DNA of 64,000 nt from CAZKAP01 sp964552195. Its GTDB lineage: Bacteria; Bacteroidota; Bacteroidia; Flavobacteriales; Flavobacteriaceae. Under the pieces are notes generated by a model, which worked only from the letters and a program-made list of their open reading frames with translations, had not been told where the DNA came from and made no database searches. Below, in pieces: positions 35,479 through 43,953 of this stretch. Location: positions 62,001-126,000 of the forward strand of contig CAZKFM010000004.1 in assembly GCA_964552195.1 (NCBI GenBank), in the 5' to 3' direction. Numbering within the stretch: position 1 is the first letter of the stretch; each line of letters starts with the position of its first letter. A program made the translations under genes and the position numbers.

Positions 35479-36861
35479 GTGGGTGTTTTGAGAGACTTCG
35501 GCAAATACAGCAGGGAGTTCCCGAGGAACCTCAGGCTGGCCTATCCCGTAATGCTGGGTATGATCGGTCATACCCTGGTTGCCTTTGTGGACAATGTCAT
35601 GGTGGGGCAGTTAGGCACGGCTGAGCTGGCTGCGGTATCTCTGGCCAATAGCTTTGTATTTATTGGAATGTCCGTAGGGATAGGATTCTCGACGGCGATC
35701 ACTCCCCTGGTTGCCGAAGCCGATGCTGGTGGAAAACCGGGCGTGGTTTCCAAGGCCTTTTCTCACGGGCTCTTGCTTTGCATGAGTATGGGTTTTATTC
35801 TGTTCGCGGCAGTCTACGCCTCCAAACCTCTGCTTACTCAGATGGGTCAGCCCGCAGAGGTAGTGGAACTCGCCGGGCCTTTCCTGGACATCATTGCCTT
35901 TTCTCTGATCCCGCTGGTGATCTATCAGGCATTTAAGCAGTTTACCGAAGGCATGTCGCAGACCCGGATTCCCATGTACGCGACCATCATAGCCAATGTA
36001 GTGAACGTCGCCCTGAATTATGCCCTGATCTTCGGAAACTGGGGCTTTCCCCGGTTGGGAGTGGTAGGTGCGGCATACGGAACCCTGGCGGCTCGCTTCC
36101 TGCTGGTCGGAATGATGATTGTTTTCATATACCGCAAGTCCGACCTGAGGCCACACTTAATGGCTCTGGACTGGACCCGTACGCGCATAGCCTATCTGAG
36201 AAGAATCATATCGCTTGGTTTTCCTTCGGCCCTTCAGGTATTCTTTGAGGTGGGCCTGTTCACCTCGGCAGTTTGGCTTAGCGGGCTGCTCGGGAAGAAT
36301 GCTCAGGCCGCCAATCAGATTGCCCTTAACCTCTCGTCCATGACGTTTATGGTGGCCATTGGTTTGAGTGTAACTGCCATGATTCGTGTAGGAAACCAGA
36401 AGGGTCTGGGCGACTATACGGAGTTAAAGCGCATTGCGGAATCCATTTTTGTATTGACCCTGATGATCGAGGCCGTTTTTGCACTGGGATTCTGGTTGGG
36501 TGCGGATACCCTGCCGGCTATTTACCTGAATCTGGACGATGCTTCTCAGATTGAAGATTTCCGGGAGGTGATGACCCGGGCTTCACGTCTCTTAATATTT
36601 GCGGCCGTTTTCCAGATTTCCGACGGGCTACAGGTAGTTACGCTAGGAGCTCTCAGGGGGCTCCAGGATGTTCGGATACCTGCTCTGATTACGTTTGTCG
36701 CCTATTGGCTTATCGGTTTCCCGGTTTGTTACTACGCCGGACTAAAGACCACTCTGGGTGATCAGGGAATCTGGCTGGGACTGCTTGTGGGACTGACGGC
36801 ATCCGCGCTAATGTTGTATCTTAGATTTCGTAACCTGATTCAAAAGAAACTCGAGGATTAG
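35479..36861 (+). CDS. MATE-family efflux transporter
   Basis: A 460-residue, 12-segment multidrug/toxin exporter of the NorM type, working by cation exchange. LRLAYPVMLGMIGHTLVAFVDNVMVGQLG is the typical first helix pair (core: VDNVMVGQLG), and LNYALIFGNWGFPRLGVVGAAYGT is the conserved repeat-boundary region. The start is taken as the GTG at 35479, 4 bases after the mazG stop; TTG at 35488 is also possible, and no ATG lies nearby in frame downstream before the first helix. Its substrate is unknown. Confidence 0.88.
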   Translation: MGVLRDFGKYSREFPRNLRLAYPVMLGMIGHTLVAFVDNVMVGQLGTAELAAVSLANSFVFIGMSVGIGFSTAITPLVAEADAGGKPGVVSKAFSHGLLLCMSMGFILFAAVYASKPLLTQMGQPAEVVELAGPFLDIIAFSLIPLVIYQAFKQFTEGMSQTRIPMYATIIANVVNVALNYALIFGNWGFPRLGVVGAAYGTLAARFLLVGMMIVFIYRKSDLRPHLMALDWTRTRIAYLRRIISLGFPSALQVFFEVGLFTSAVWLSGLLGKNAQAANQIALNLSSMTFMVAIGLSVTAMIRVGNQKGLGDYTELKRIAESIFVLTLMIEAVFALGFWLGADTLPAIYLNLDDASQIEDFREVMTRASRLLIFAAVFQISDGLQVVTLGALRGLQDVRIPALITFVAYWLIGFPVCYYAGLKTTLGDQGIWLGLLVGLTASALMLYLRFRNLIQKKLED

Positions 36862-36906
36862 CTTCGCCCCACCGATACGACTTCCTCATCCAATTAAATC
36901 GTATTC

Positions 36907-37137
36907 ATGGAATTGCCCAAGTTTCTGTTGGCCGATAACACCGACTTTCCGAACGGCATCTATATACTTCATACTGAGTATCCAAGGTTCATCATCAATC
37001 TGGAGGACGATGAAGTAGAATGGATGGAAGATTTCAGCGATGAGGACCAGGAGGAACTGGCCCTGGAAGCCGAAAACCTGATCGAGGCCGCGACGGCTTT
37101 TTACGATCGGGAAATTCACCGTTATGCGGAAACCTGA
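36907..37137 (+). CDS. Small acidic conserved-type protein
   Basis: A 76-residue soluble, very acidic protein (INLEDDEVEWMEDFSDEDQEELALEAE). It has no signal peptide, membrane segment or recognised domain. It lies 45 bases after the MATE gene and 5 bases before the PAP2 gene, in the same direction, so it is a real cotranscribed gene rather than a chance frame. No function can be assigned. Confidence 0.7.
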   Translation: MELPKFLLADNTDFPNGIYILHTEYPRFIINLEDDEVEWMEDFSDEDQEELALEAENLIEAATAFYDREIHRYAET

Positions 37138-37142
37138 TTAGG

Positions 37143-37706
37143 ATGCTGGAGCACGTCGACCGAGAGCTTTTTTTGATACTCAACGGTTGGGGTTCCCCGT
37201 GGTGGGATGCATTGTGGCTCACGGTGACCGACAAATTTCATTGGATTCCCCTTTACGTGGTATTGCTGTTTCACAGTTTTCAACTTCTGGGATGGAGAAG
37301 GACCTTGCTCGCCCTTGCCGCTATTGCCCTTCTCATTGCCGCTACGGATCAGACCGCCAACCTCTTTAAATCCGGTTTTGAGCGACTACGACCCTGTCAT
37401 GAGGAAGAACTATACGGCGTCATACGCCAGGTGAAGTCTTCCTGCGGGGGCATGTATGGATACTTTTCCGCGCATGCTGCCAATTCCATGGCGTTGGCCG
37501 TGTTCTTCGGTAGTCTTTTCCGCCACAGGGTCGGTGCCTATCCGTGGATACTCGCGGGCTGGGCCCTAATGGTCGGTTATAGTCGAATTTATCTCGGCGT
37601 TCACTATCCAGGGGATGTACTTACGGGATTTGTCATTGGGGGATTATGGGGCTGGCTTGCCAGCCTGGGATACTCAAAACTCGTCAAGCTTTGGAGTCTG
37701 TCCTGA
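37143..37706 (+). CDS. PAP2-family membrane phosphatase
   Basis: A 187-residue membrane phosphatase with about five membrane segments. All three motif regions are visible: KSGFERLRP (motif 1), YFSAHAANSM (motif 2, with the conserved His) and SRIYLGVHYPGD (motif 3). Family members dephosphorylate lipid phosphates such as undecaprenyl pyrophosphate or phosphatidylglycerol phosphate. The GT39 gene starts before its end, suggesting coupled expression and a role in recycling lipid carriers (inferred). Confidence 0.88.
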   Translation: MLEHVDRELFLILNGWGSPWWDALWLTVTDKFHWIPLYVVLLFHSFQLLGWRRTLLALAAIALLIAATDQTANLFKSGFERLRPCHEEELYGVIRQVKSSCGGMYGYFSAHAANSMALAVFFGSLFRHRVGAYPWILAGWALMVGYSRIYLGVHYPGDVLTGFVIGGLWGWLASLGYSKLVKLWSLS

Positions 37707-39358
37707 CCCGTAATCGCTTTCGCTTGGGCCTGCTGGGCCTGCTACTGGTCTACCTCTGCGGTTGGATAGCGCCCCTTTTCGAGAACGATTCGGCCCAGTT
37801 CGCCGTTATGGCAATGAAAATGGTGCGCGAATCGGATTTCCTGAGCCTGATCAAGGGCAACGACCCCTATCTGGATAAACCTCACCTGCATTACTGGCTG
37901 GCTGCGCTAAGCATGAAGATTTTTGGGATCAATGATCTGGCTTATCGATTTTCGGCCCTTCTTGCCGCTGCTGCTGCCGGGATTTCCGTGTGGGGGCTGG
38001 CCAACACCCTGAATGGTCGTGTTGCGGCCCGACTGGCGACCTGGATATACCTGAGCGCCCAGACCATAGTTCTGGCTCATACCGATGTACGGACGGATGC
38101 CTGGCTCACTGCATTTACAGCCTTTGCAATCTGGCAATGGGCCCAGTACAGGCGATATGGGGATTACCGTTACCTGTTGCTCTGTGCCCTTGGAACGGGA
38201 CTGGCCTTTTCGACCAAGGGGCACATTGCCCTGGTGGTCATCGGGAGTGCCGTTCTGGCCGATCTGGCCTACACGCGGAATTGGAATCGCCTGTTTACGC
38301 CGGCCATTCTTTTAGCTGTGGGTGTATTCGCCCTTACGATCACGCCCGTACTCTACGCATATTACCATCAATTTGACCTGCATCCGGAGCTGGTCATCCG
38401 AGGTAGGGATCAGCGGAGCGGTGTTTGGTTTATCTTATGGGAGCAGAGTTTCGAACGAATGAGCGGTCAGGGCATAGGAAAGAACAGCCCGGACTACTTC
38501 TTCTTTTTTCACACCTTTCTATGGGTTTTTCTCCCCTGGACCCTGTATGGTCTCATGGCCATTTACCTTGGAATACGGTCTCAGATCAGGCATGGATTTC
38601 GCCGCCGAAAGTCAGCGGAGTTCCTGACGTTAGGATGCTTCTTAATCGTATTTCCTCTGATGAGTGCAGCCCAGTTTAAGCTGCCCCATTACCTCAACAT
38701 ACTCATGCCGGTGGTATCCGTCTTAACGGCCTCATTTCTGGTCCGCCCCGGACTCTACAAATCGGCTTTTCGACGGAAGGGACTCATGGGAATCGCAATA
38801 GGTATTTATATACTGATACTGGCGGTAGTCTGGTTGATCTGCACCTGGGTATTCCCATTAGAGAGTTGGTGGGCCTATGCCCAGCTTATTCTGGGTTCCC
38901 TGATTGGAGGAGTGTTGGCCTTTTCCCGTATGCCAGCTTTCTTGCATATGGTACAGCTATTGCTTTTTGCCTCGATTTTCCTCAATACGGTGCTAAATGC
39001 GCATTTCTATCCCCGTCTTCTGGAGTATCAGGCCGGAAGTACCATAGCTAACTATATTAACGATAGCGGCTTGCCCACAGATTCCGTATACAAAATCGGT
39101 GATTCCTATACCTGGGCAATGGACTTCTACCTGCAAAACCCTCTGGAACGACTGGGTGAGGCAGACTTGGATGAGTTGCCCGCGGGTAGTCTGCTTTATC
39201 TTGACCGTGAGGAGTGGGACCGTCTCAGGGGTCGACCCGATCTCAAAGAAGTGTATCGGGCAGACCACTTTCGAATCACCCGGCTGAGTATTAAGTTCCT
39301 CAACCCAGCCGCACGCCATCAGGTTCTGGACAGCCGCTACCTGGTCCGAAAGGAATAG
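37691..39358 (+). CDS. Family 39 glycosyltransferase, ArnT-like
   Basis: About 555 residues, polytopic, of the ArnT/PMT group that moves a sugar from polyprenyl phosphate onto lipid A or protein in the periplasm. The first loop carries FENDSAQFAVMAMKMVRESDFL and DKPHLHYW, the expected acidic and DKPP-like motifs. VLAHTDVRTDAWLTAFTAFAIW is the following conserved helix region (core: HTDVRTDAWL). The start is uncertain: TTG at 37691 overlaps the PAP2 stop by 16 bases, while ATG at 37646 would overlap by 61. The adjacent PAP2 and nearby DPM-type GT2 genes fit a donor-lipid pathway. Confidence 0.82.
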   Translation: MESVLTRNRFRLGLLGLLLVYLCGWIAPLFENDSAQFAVMAMKMVRESDFLSLIKGNDPYLDKPHLHYWLAALSMKIFGINDLAYRFSALLAAAAAGISVWGLANTLNGRVAARLATWIYLSAQTIVLAHTDVRTDAWLTAFTAFAIWQWAQYRRYGDYRYLLLCALGTGLAFSTKGHIALVVIGSAVLADLAYTRNWNRLFTPAILLAVGVFALTITPVLYAYYHQFDLHPELVIRGRDQRSGVWFILWEQSFERMSGQGIGKNSPDYFFFFHTFLWVFLPWTLYGLMAIYLGIRSQIRHGFRRRKSAEFLTLGCFLIVFPLMSAAQFKLPHYLNILMPVVSVLTASFLVRPGLYKSAFRRKGLMGIAIGIYILILAVVWLICTWVFPLESWWAYAQLILGSLIGGVLAFSRMPAFLHMVQLLLFASIFLNTVLNAHFYPRLLEYQAGSTIANYINDSGLPTDSVYKIGDSYTWAMDFYLQNPLERLGEADLDELPAGSLLYLDREEWDRLRGRPDLKEVYRADHFRITRLSIKFLNPAARHQVLDSRYLVRKE

Positions 39359-39370
39359 CATGCCGGGTTT

Positions 39371-40249
39371 TCATGCCTCCCAGTCCGGTTTTCTGAAATG
39401 AAAACCGATACCTCCCAGAGAAATCAGTGCCGATATCAGGTTAAATAGGATACTGATTCCCAGGGCGTATTCCGCGTTGAGTTCAAGCAGCTGGGAGCCA
39501 TAAACGAAGGTAATTTCACGACTTCCGATACCGCCGGGCGGGGCTATGGGAAGCACAGATACAATGCTGGATGCCAAAAACAGTACCAGATAAGAGGTCG
39601 AATCCGAGTCCACTCCCAGGCCATCGAGCAGGCAGAGAACGGCCATCAGCTGTATTCCCTGCACAAGTAGGGAATACCCCAGGGTTTCGAAAAACACAGG
39701 CAGGCTAAATCGGGCCATAATGAAGGACAGCAGGTAGAAACCCAGTGGTGACAACAGACCCAGTACCATGACAACCCAGCGGTAGGCAGACCACACCTCA
39801 GGTAAGGGAATGACCAGTAACAGGCCGCAGGCGAGCAGGAATAAAGCCAGCATGCCGCTCAGTCGGTCGAAAAAGAGCACACTAACCAGCTTCTTAACCG
39901 GAGGTTGATACAGGACCCGGATAACGTAGCCCTTGTAGGCATCTCCTCCTATGCCTCCGGGGAGAAAAAGGTTGTAAAACATCCCAAGCCAGTAGAGTTT
40001 CAAGTTGCTAAGCGGACTTAACGGTGCCGGGAGCATGCGGTAATAGGCCAGCAGTCGGAATGCGGCGAACAACTTGGAAATAAGTACCAGAAGGAGGGCC
40101 GCAATGACCGGTCCTATACGTGCAGAGCCCAGGACACGCCCCACCTCGGCCGTGTCCACTTTGGTAAAGATGAAGTAGATGAGAACCGCTCCTAGTGCCC
40201 ATTTGAAGATGTCAACCCACAGCTTACGCCGCTTGCTCGTTGTCTCCAA
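39371..40249 (-). CDS. Lysylphosphatidylglycerol synthase TM-type flippase-like protein
   Basis: A 292-residue membrane protein of the LPG_synthase_TM (UPF0104) family with about eight segments. GMFYNLFLPGGIGGDAYKGYVI and SIVSVLPIAPPGGIGSREITFVYG are the two signature loops (cores: PGGIGGDAYK and PPGGIGSRE). Relatives are MprF membrane parts and proteins proposed to flip lipid-linked intermediates. A TTG at 40249 is the likely start; it overlaps the DPM-type GT2 gene by 26 bases in another frame. Lipid flipping here is inferred from family and context. Confidence 0.82.
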   Translation of the reverse strand: METTSKRRKLWVDIFKWALGAVLIYFIFTKVDTAEVGRVLGSARIGPVIAALLLVLISKLFAAFRLLAYYRMLPAPLSPLSNLKLYWLGMFYNLFLPGGIGGDAYKGYVIRVLYQPPVKKLVSVLFFDRLSGMLALFLLACGLLLVIPLPEVWSAYRWVVMVLGLLSPLGFYLLSFIMARFSLPVFFETLGYSLLVQGIQLMAVLCLLDGLGVDSDSTSYLVLFLASSIVSVLPIAPPGGIGSREITFVYGSQLLELNAEYALGISILFNLISALISLGGIGFHFRKPDWEA

Positions 40250-41189
40250 TGCTTATTCTCTTAATGCGGTAAGGCCGTTTCTGTTGAGACTCGTAATAGG
40301 TGCGCAACAAGAGCTCCATGACAATGCCTATGGTAAAGATCTGCACACCGCCCAAAATGAACATCATCCCAAATATCAGTAAGGGGCGGTTTCCAATGTC
40401 CTGGCCGAAGCCATATTTAACGATTACCAGATAAAGGTTAATCGCTATTCCCAGGAGTACCATCAGTACTCCTCCTATACCGAACAGGTGAATGGGACGC
40501 TGAAAATACTTGCGAATAAAGAGCAGCAGCATCATATCCGCCAAGACCTTGAATACCCGTTCCAGTCCGTATTTGGACTTCCCCGAATGCCGGGCGTGGT
40601 GTTTGACCGGTACCTGCTTGATCTGCGCCCCCTCGAGAAAGGCAAGCAGGGTGATAAACCGGTGCATTTCACCGTAGAGATTCAGGTTTTTGGCTATGTC
40701 ACGGGAAAAGACCTTGAGGGCGCAACCGTTGTCCTTGATATCCAGTTTGGTAACCCTCCTGACCAGGAAGTTGGCAATTTTGGAGGGAATCTTCTTGACC
40801 AGGGAATCCTTCCGCTTCTGACGTATGCCTGTTACCAGATCGTAATGCTCGTCTATGGCGGCCTTGAGCATATGGGGGATATCCGTAGGATCGTTTTGCA
40901 GGTCCCCGTCCATAGTAATGATATACTCTCCTTCGGCATGGTCGATTCCGGCCGCCAGCGCCAGGCTTTGTCCGTAATTCTTCTTGAGTTCGATCAGGTG
41001 TACCCGGTCGTCTTTTAGCTCCCGGATCACTTCCCGGGTGCGATCTTTGGAGAAGTCGTCCACGTAAATGATCTGATAGTTGTATCCTTCCAGTGCTTCG
41101 TGAATCTTTTCGGTAAGCAGTGCGGCATTGTCTTCCTCGTTGTACATGGGGATTACGATGGAAAGCAGAGCGGGAGTAACGGGTTTCAT
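40224..41189 (-). CDS. DPM/GtrB-type family 2 glycosyltransferase
   Basis: A 321-residue enzyme of the polyprenyl-phosphate sugar synthase type. The soluble domain has LSIVIPMYNEEDN, IIYVDDFSKDRT, and YIITMDGDLQNDP (metal site), with the NGCALKVFSRD acceptor region. Two C-terminal membrane helices (about 230-265 and 270-300) anchor it, as in GtrB, ArnC and DPM1. It would load a sugar onto a lipid carrier on the cytoplasmic face for use by GT39 enzymes. It overlaps the flippase-like gene and starts 21 bases after meaB ends. Confidence 0.9.
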   Translation of the reverse strand: MKPVTPALLSIVIPMYNEEDNAALLTEKIHEALEGYNYQIIYVDDFSKDRTREVIRELKDDRVHLIELKKNYGQSLALAAGIDHAEGEYIITMDGDLQNDPTDIPHMLKAAIDEHYDLVTGIRQKRKDSLVKKIPSKIANFLVRRVTKLDIKDNGCALKVFSRDIAKNLNLYGEMHRFITLLAFLEGAQIKQVPVKHHARHSGKSKYGLERVFKVLADMMLLLFIRKYFQRPIHLFGIGGVLMVLLGIAINLYLVIVKYGFGQDIGNRPLLIFGMMFILGGVQIFTIGIVMELLLRTYYESQQKRPYRIKRISIGDNEQAA

Positions 41190-41210
41190 AGGTGGAAAAT
41201 GACGGCAAAT

Positions 41211-42206
41211 TTATGCCTTTTTTGTCTTTATGACCGGTAAATGCCTGGATAATAACTCATCAGCAGCTAGGTGGGGCAGTTCCTCACCCTGTACTACCCG
41301 GGCCTCGAATTCTTCAATGCTGGCCTGTACTTCCGGCTGCCTGAAGAAGAACTCGTACAGCCCCTCTTCCAGGCTCTGATAGAACCAGCTTTTTTGCTGG
41401 GCGTCTCGTTTCTGCCGGAGGCTACCACTGGCAGTGGCCATGATCTTATAGGAATTAATGGCGTCCCATATACCGGCGACACTGTCCCGGTTCAGGGAAG
41501 AACAGCAAAGGACCGGAGGTTTCCAGGTATTGGGCTTACGTTGTGTAGAGAGCTCCAGGACCCGCTGCCATTCCACACGGGCCTGCTGAGCGCGTTCCAG
41601 ATTTTTACCGTCTGCCTTATTAAAGACAATGGCGTCCGCCAGTTCTACGATCCCCCTCTTGATGCCCTGTAACTCATCACCGGTACCGGTCACTTTGAGC
41701 AATAGGAAGAAATCCACCATGCTGTGTACGACGAATTCACCCTGTCCTACACCCATGGTCTCTACTATGATGAAGTCGTAACCCGCGGCTTCACAGAGCA
41801 GTATGCTTTCCCGTGTGCGGTGATTCACCCCTCCGAGGGTAGTACCAGATGGTGAAGGTCGCACAAAGGCAGCTTCGTGCCGACTCAACTCCTGCATGCG
41901 CGTTTTATCGCCCAGTATGCTGCCCTTTCCCACCGAACTACTGGGATCAACGGCGAGAACGGCGACACGGTAACCGAGTTCTTCGATCAGGAAGAGCCCG
42001 AGCTGTTCTATGAATGTACTCTTGCCCACACCGGGCACTCCGGTTATACCCAATCGAAACGATGAAGTCTCCTGGGCCGCGCAGGCCCGCAGTAGGTCAA
42101 GGGCTGCTGTCTTGTGTTTGGGCTGCTTGCTTTCGACCAGGGTAATGCCCCGTGCCAACGCTGCCCGGTCACCCTGTAAAATGCCATCCCTTATGCGATC
42201 TACCAT
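41211..42206 (-). CDS. meaB: Methylmalonyl-CoA mutase-associated GTPase
   Basis: A G3E-type GTPase that gates and protects the B12 cofactor of methylmalonyl-CoA mutase. It has the P-loop GVPGVGKST, switch regions VDPSSSVGKGSILGDKTRM (core: SILGDKTRM) and ETMGVGQGE, and the base-recognition NKADG. The 331 residues fit. The mutase genes are not in the window, but the cobalamin adenosyltransferase at 48712-49257 supports the same pathway. A -7 element lies 25 bases before the ATG. Confidence 0.93.
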   Translation of the reverse strand: MVDRIRDGILQGDRAALARGITLVESKQPKHKTAALDLLRACAAQETSSFRLGITGVPGVGKSTFIEQLGLFLIEELGYRVAVLAVDPSSSVGKGSILGDKTRMQELSRHEAAFVRPSPSGTTLGGVNHRTRESILLCEAAGYDFIIVETMGVGQGEFVVHSMVDFFLLLKVTGTGDELQGIKRGIVELADAIVFNKADGKNLERAQQARVEWQRVLELSTQRKPNTWKPPVLCCSSLNRDSVAGIWDAINSYKIMATASGSLRQKRDAQQKSWFYQSLEEGLYEFFFRQPEVQASIEEFEARVVQGEELPHLAADELLSRHLPVIKTKKA

Positions 42207-42231
42207 AAGTCCGAATTAGGTACTTGCATTG

Positions 42232-42239
42232 CAAAGGTA
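42232..42239 (-). promoter_or_regulatory. -7 promoter element for meaB
   Basis: The complement reads TACCTTTG, an exact match, 25 bases before the meaB ATG. Confidence 0.5.
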
Positions 42240-42332
42240 ATCACTCTTCGGTGTCGCAACTTTCCGGTAGTATGGAGTTCTCAGCTGCCGGACCCGGCCG
42301 TTAGGCCTGACCGCGAAGTATCTTGCGAAATC

Positions 42333-43010
42333 TTAGTCGTCGGTCTTCTCTTTGAGAAGTTCCGGAAACTTCGCTTTAAACCGGTTGAGCCTCGGGATCG
42401 ATACATTCATGATGTATGGATGGTAGGGGTTGCGTTTCTCGAAATCCTGGTGGTAATCTTCGGCTATGTAAAACACTTTGAAAGGGACGACCTGGGTGAC
42501 TATGGGGTCGCTGAAGGTTCCGGATTGCTCCAATGCCTTGATCTTGCTTTCGATCACCTTCTTTTCTTCCGCATTGCGGTAAAACGCTATGGACCGGTAT
42601 TGTGCACCCCGGTCGGGTCCTTGTCGGTTCAGGGTGGTCGGGTCGTGGGATCCGAAGAATACATCCACCAAGGTTCCAAAACTGACTACGGTGGGGTCGT
42701 AATATACCCGAACGGCCTCCGCATGACTGGTACGCCCGTAGGATACCTCGGTATATGTAGGATTCTTTTCGGTACCACCCGCATATCCGGATTCGACTTC
42801 GCTCACTCCTTTTACGTGCTCGTAAATGGCTTCGACGCACCAAAAACATCCGGAGGCGAAGTAAGCCACCTCGAGTCCATCTTGTATGGAGGTCTGTGCC
42901 TGGTCGGAGGATTGGGAAGCACTTCGTTTCGATTCGGGTCCTTCCGCCTTGTGGTTTTGAACACAGCCGAAGAGAATCAGACTAAAGAGCATACTACTAA
43001 GAAAACGCAT
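42333..43010 (-). CDS. msrA: Peptide-methionine (S)-S-oxide reductase, lipoprotein form
   Basis: Reduces Met-S-sulfoxide in proteins. The first 16 residues are a lipoprotein signal (MRFLSSMLFSLILFGC), so this copy should work in the envelope. A Ser/Gln-rich linker leads to the MsrA domain with the active-site GCFWCVEAIYE. The family's SYGRTSHAEAV and RGAQYRSIAFY follow. The 225 residues equal a normal MsrA domain plus signal and linker. No MsrB is in the window. The reductant that would serve a periplasmic MsrA is not evident here. Confidence 0.92.
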   Translation of the reverse strand: MRFLSSMLFSLILFGCVQNHKAEGPESKRSASQSSDQAQTSIQDGLEVAYFASGCFWCVEAIYEHVKGVSEVESGYAGGTEKNPTYTEVSYGRTSHAEAVRVYYDPTVVSFGTLVDVFFGSHDPTTLNRQGPDRGAQYRSIAFYRNAEEKKVIESKIKALEQSGTFSDPIVTQVVPFKVFYIAEDYHQDFEKRNPYHPYIMNVSIPRLNRFKAKFPELLKEKTDD

Positions 43011-43191
43011 GGCTTAAGTTTTATGTATTGGTAAAGTTAGGGCCGTGAACCTTACCGGCAAACTCGTTAAAAATTGGCTAAACTCTCATTTGCTCCCTCC
43101 CAGGATGTCCAGAAAGGGCCTTCACACCTTAGAACCTACCCTTATAAGGAATATACCCCCTCGATTCCCGTCCCCTCATCGGTAGTATCTG

Positions 43192-43330
43192 CCGTTTATC
43201 GAGCCCCGGTCAAAGGTACCCTCTACCTCTTGTGTTTCGTCGGTCGATAAACGACACATCCTCTCCGATAACCAGTATATACAAGAGTTTCCAGAGATCG
43301 ATACAAACTGACACTTCGTCCGATAAACGA
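43192..43330. promoter_or_regulatory. Cluster of CGATAAACG motifs upstream of the small-peptide genes
   Basis: TCGATAAACGG occurs inverted at 43192-43202. TCGATAAACGA is at 43244-43254 and CCGATAAACGA at 43320-43330. A partial copy, CCGATAACC, lies near 43265-43273. The two full direct copies are each preceded by TTCGTC. The 412-base gap 43011-43422 holds no other convincing gene. The arrangement suggests binding sites for a regulator controlling the gene at 43423; LytTR-type regulators bind broadly similar GTT-containing repeats, but this is a guess. Confidence 0.45.
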
Positions 43331-43422
43331 ACCCAAATCGTCAAAAATGGGCACGTAAACGAGATATCTTCACCCCAGGTAGGGGTCAGAACTACTTTAG
43401 TCGTGTAAACAAAACCCAAATC

Positions 43423-43677
43423 ATGAAGACTTTTTTTACCATCGCCCTGCTCAGCATCTTTACCGCCATCTCCGCTCAGGAAATCCAGAAGGAGAACACC
43501 ATCAACACCACTATAGAGACGGTATCTCAGACCGAATCAGCTACAACTACTGAAGTAAAGGACGAAGCTACACTGGAAGTTACCGAAGAAGTAGCCCGAC
43601 TGTTTAAGAGAAGAAATTCCCTGATCAAAAGGGAACTGAAGCTTTATACAAAGGCTCAGCGATCTAAGCTGGCCTAG
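43423..43677 (+). CDS. Small secreted protein, function unknown
   Basis: An 84-residue protein with a clear signal peptide (MKTFFTIALLSIFTAISAQ, cut before Glu or Gln). The mature part has an acidic Thr/Glu/Val-rich first half (TIETVSQTESATTTEVKDE) and a strongly basic end (FKRRNSLIKRELKLYTK) that could form an amphipathic helix. A near-consensus -7 element (TACTTTAG at 43393-43400) and a short inverted repeat ACCCC/GGGGT at 43372-43386 precede it. It is followed by a 44-residue frame and a terminator, so it heads a small operon. No family is recognised. Confidence 0.75.
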   Translation: MKTFFTIALLSIFTAISAQEIQKENTINTTIETVSQTESATTTEVKDEATLEVTEEVARLFKRRNSLIKRELKLYTKAQRSKLA

Positions 43678-43725
43678 AGGTCTTCTTGAATTGGGTTTTC
43701 AACATTAACCTCTAAACCGACAAGC

Positions 43726-43860
43726 ATGAAATTAGAAGTGATTACCACAGTAGCAAGCGCCGTATTCTTTTTGGCTTCCATGGCCCTCGCTCTACATCTG
43801 CACCATTCGCAAAACCGGCTTAAGTCCGCCATACCTGAAAAAGTACAATTCCGGAAATAA
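43726..43860 (+). CDS. 44-residue single-span membrane peptide
   Basis: An ATG-initiated frame of 44 codons, 48 bases after the secreted-protein gene. Residues 5-25 are hydrophobic (VITTVASAVFFLASMALALH), then come His residues and a basic tail (HHSQNRLKSAIPEKVQFRK). The frame ends 25 bases before a strong terminator that closes the unit. The hydrophobic-plus-basic layout and its position argue for a real gene, although at this size a chance frame cannot be excluded. Confidence 0.5.
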   Translation: MKLEVITTVASAVFFLASMALALHLHHSQNRLKSAIPEKVQFRK

Positions 43861-43885
43861 GACGGCTTCGGTCCAAAGCGATCAG

Positions 43886-43914
43886 AAATCAGGCAGAGGC
43901 CTGATTTTTTTTTT
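43886..43914 (+). terminator. Intrinsic terminator of the small-peptide operon
   Basis: AAATCAGGC and GCCTGATTT form a 9-pair stem around AGAG, running straight into a T tract of eleven. It is a strong rightward terminator between the small-peptide genes and the convergent histidine kinase. Confidence 0.9.
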
Positions 43915-43953
43915 GTGGGGGCAATGCTTAATTGAAGGTAAGTTCCAGGGCTC

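Noticed and set aside
43210..43419. Leftward 69-codon frame
   Set aside because: It lies across the repeated CGATAAACG motifs and has no protein-like pattern.
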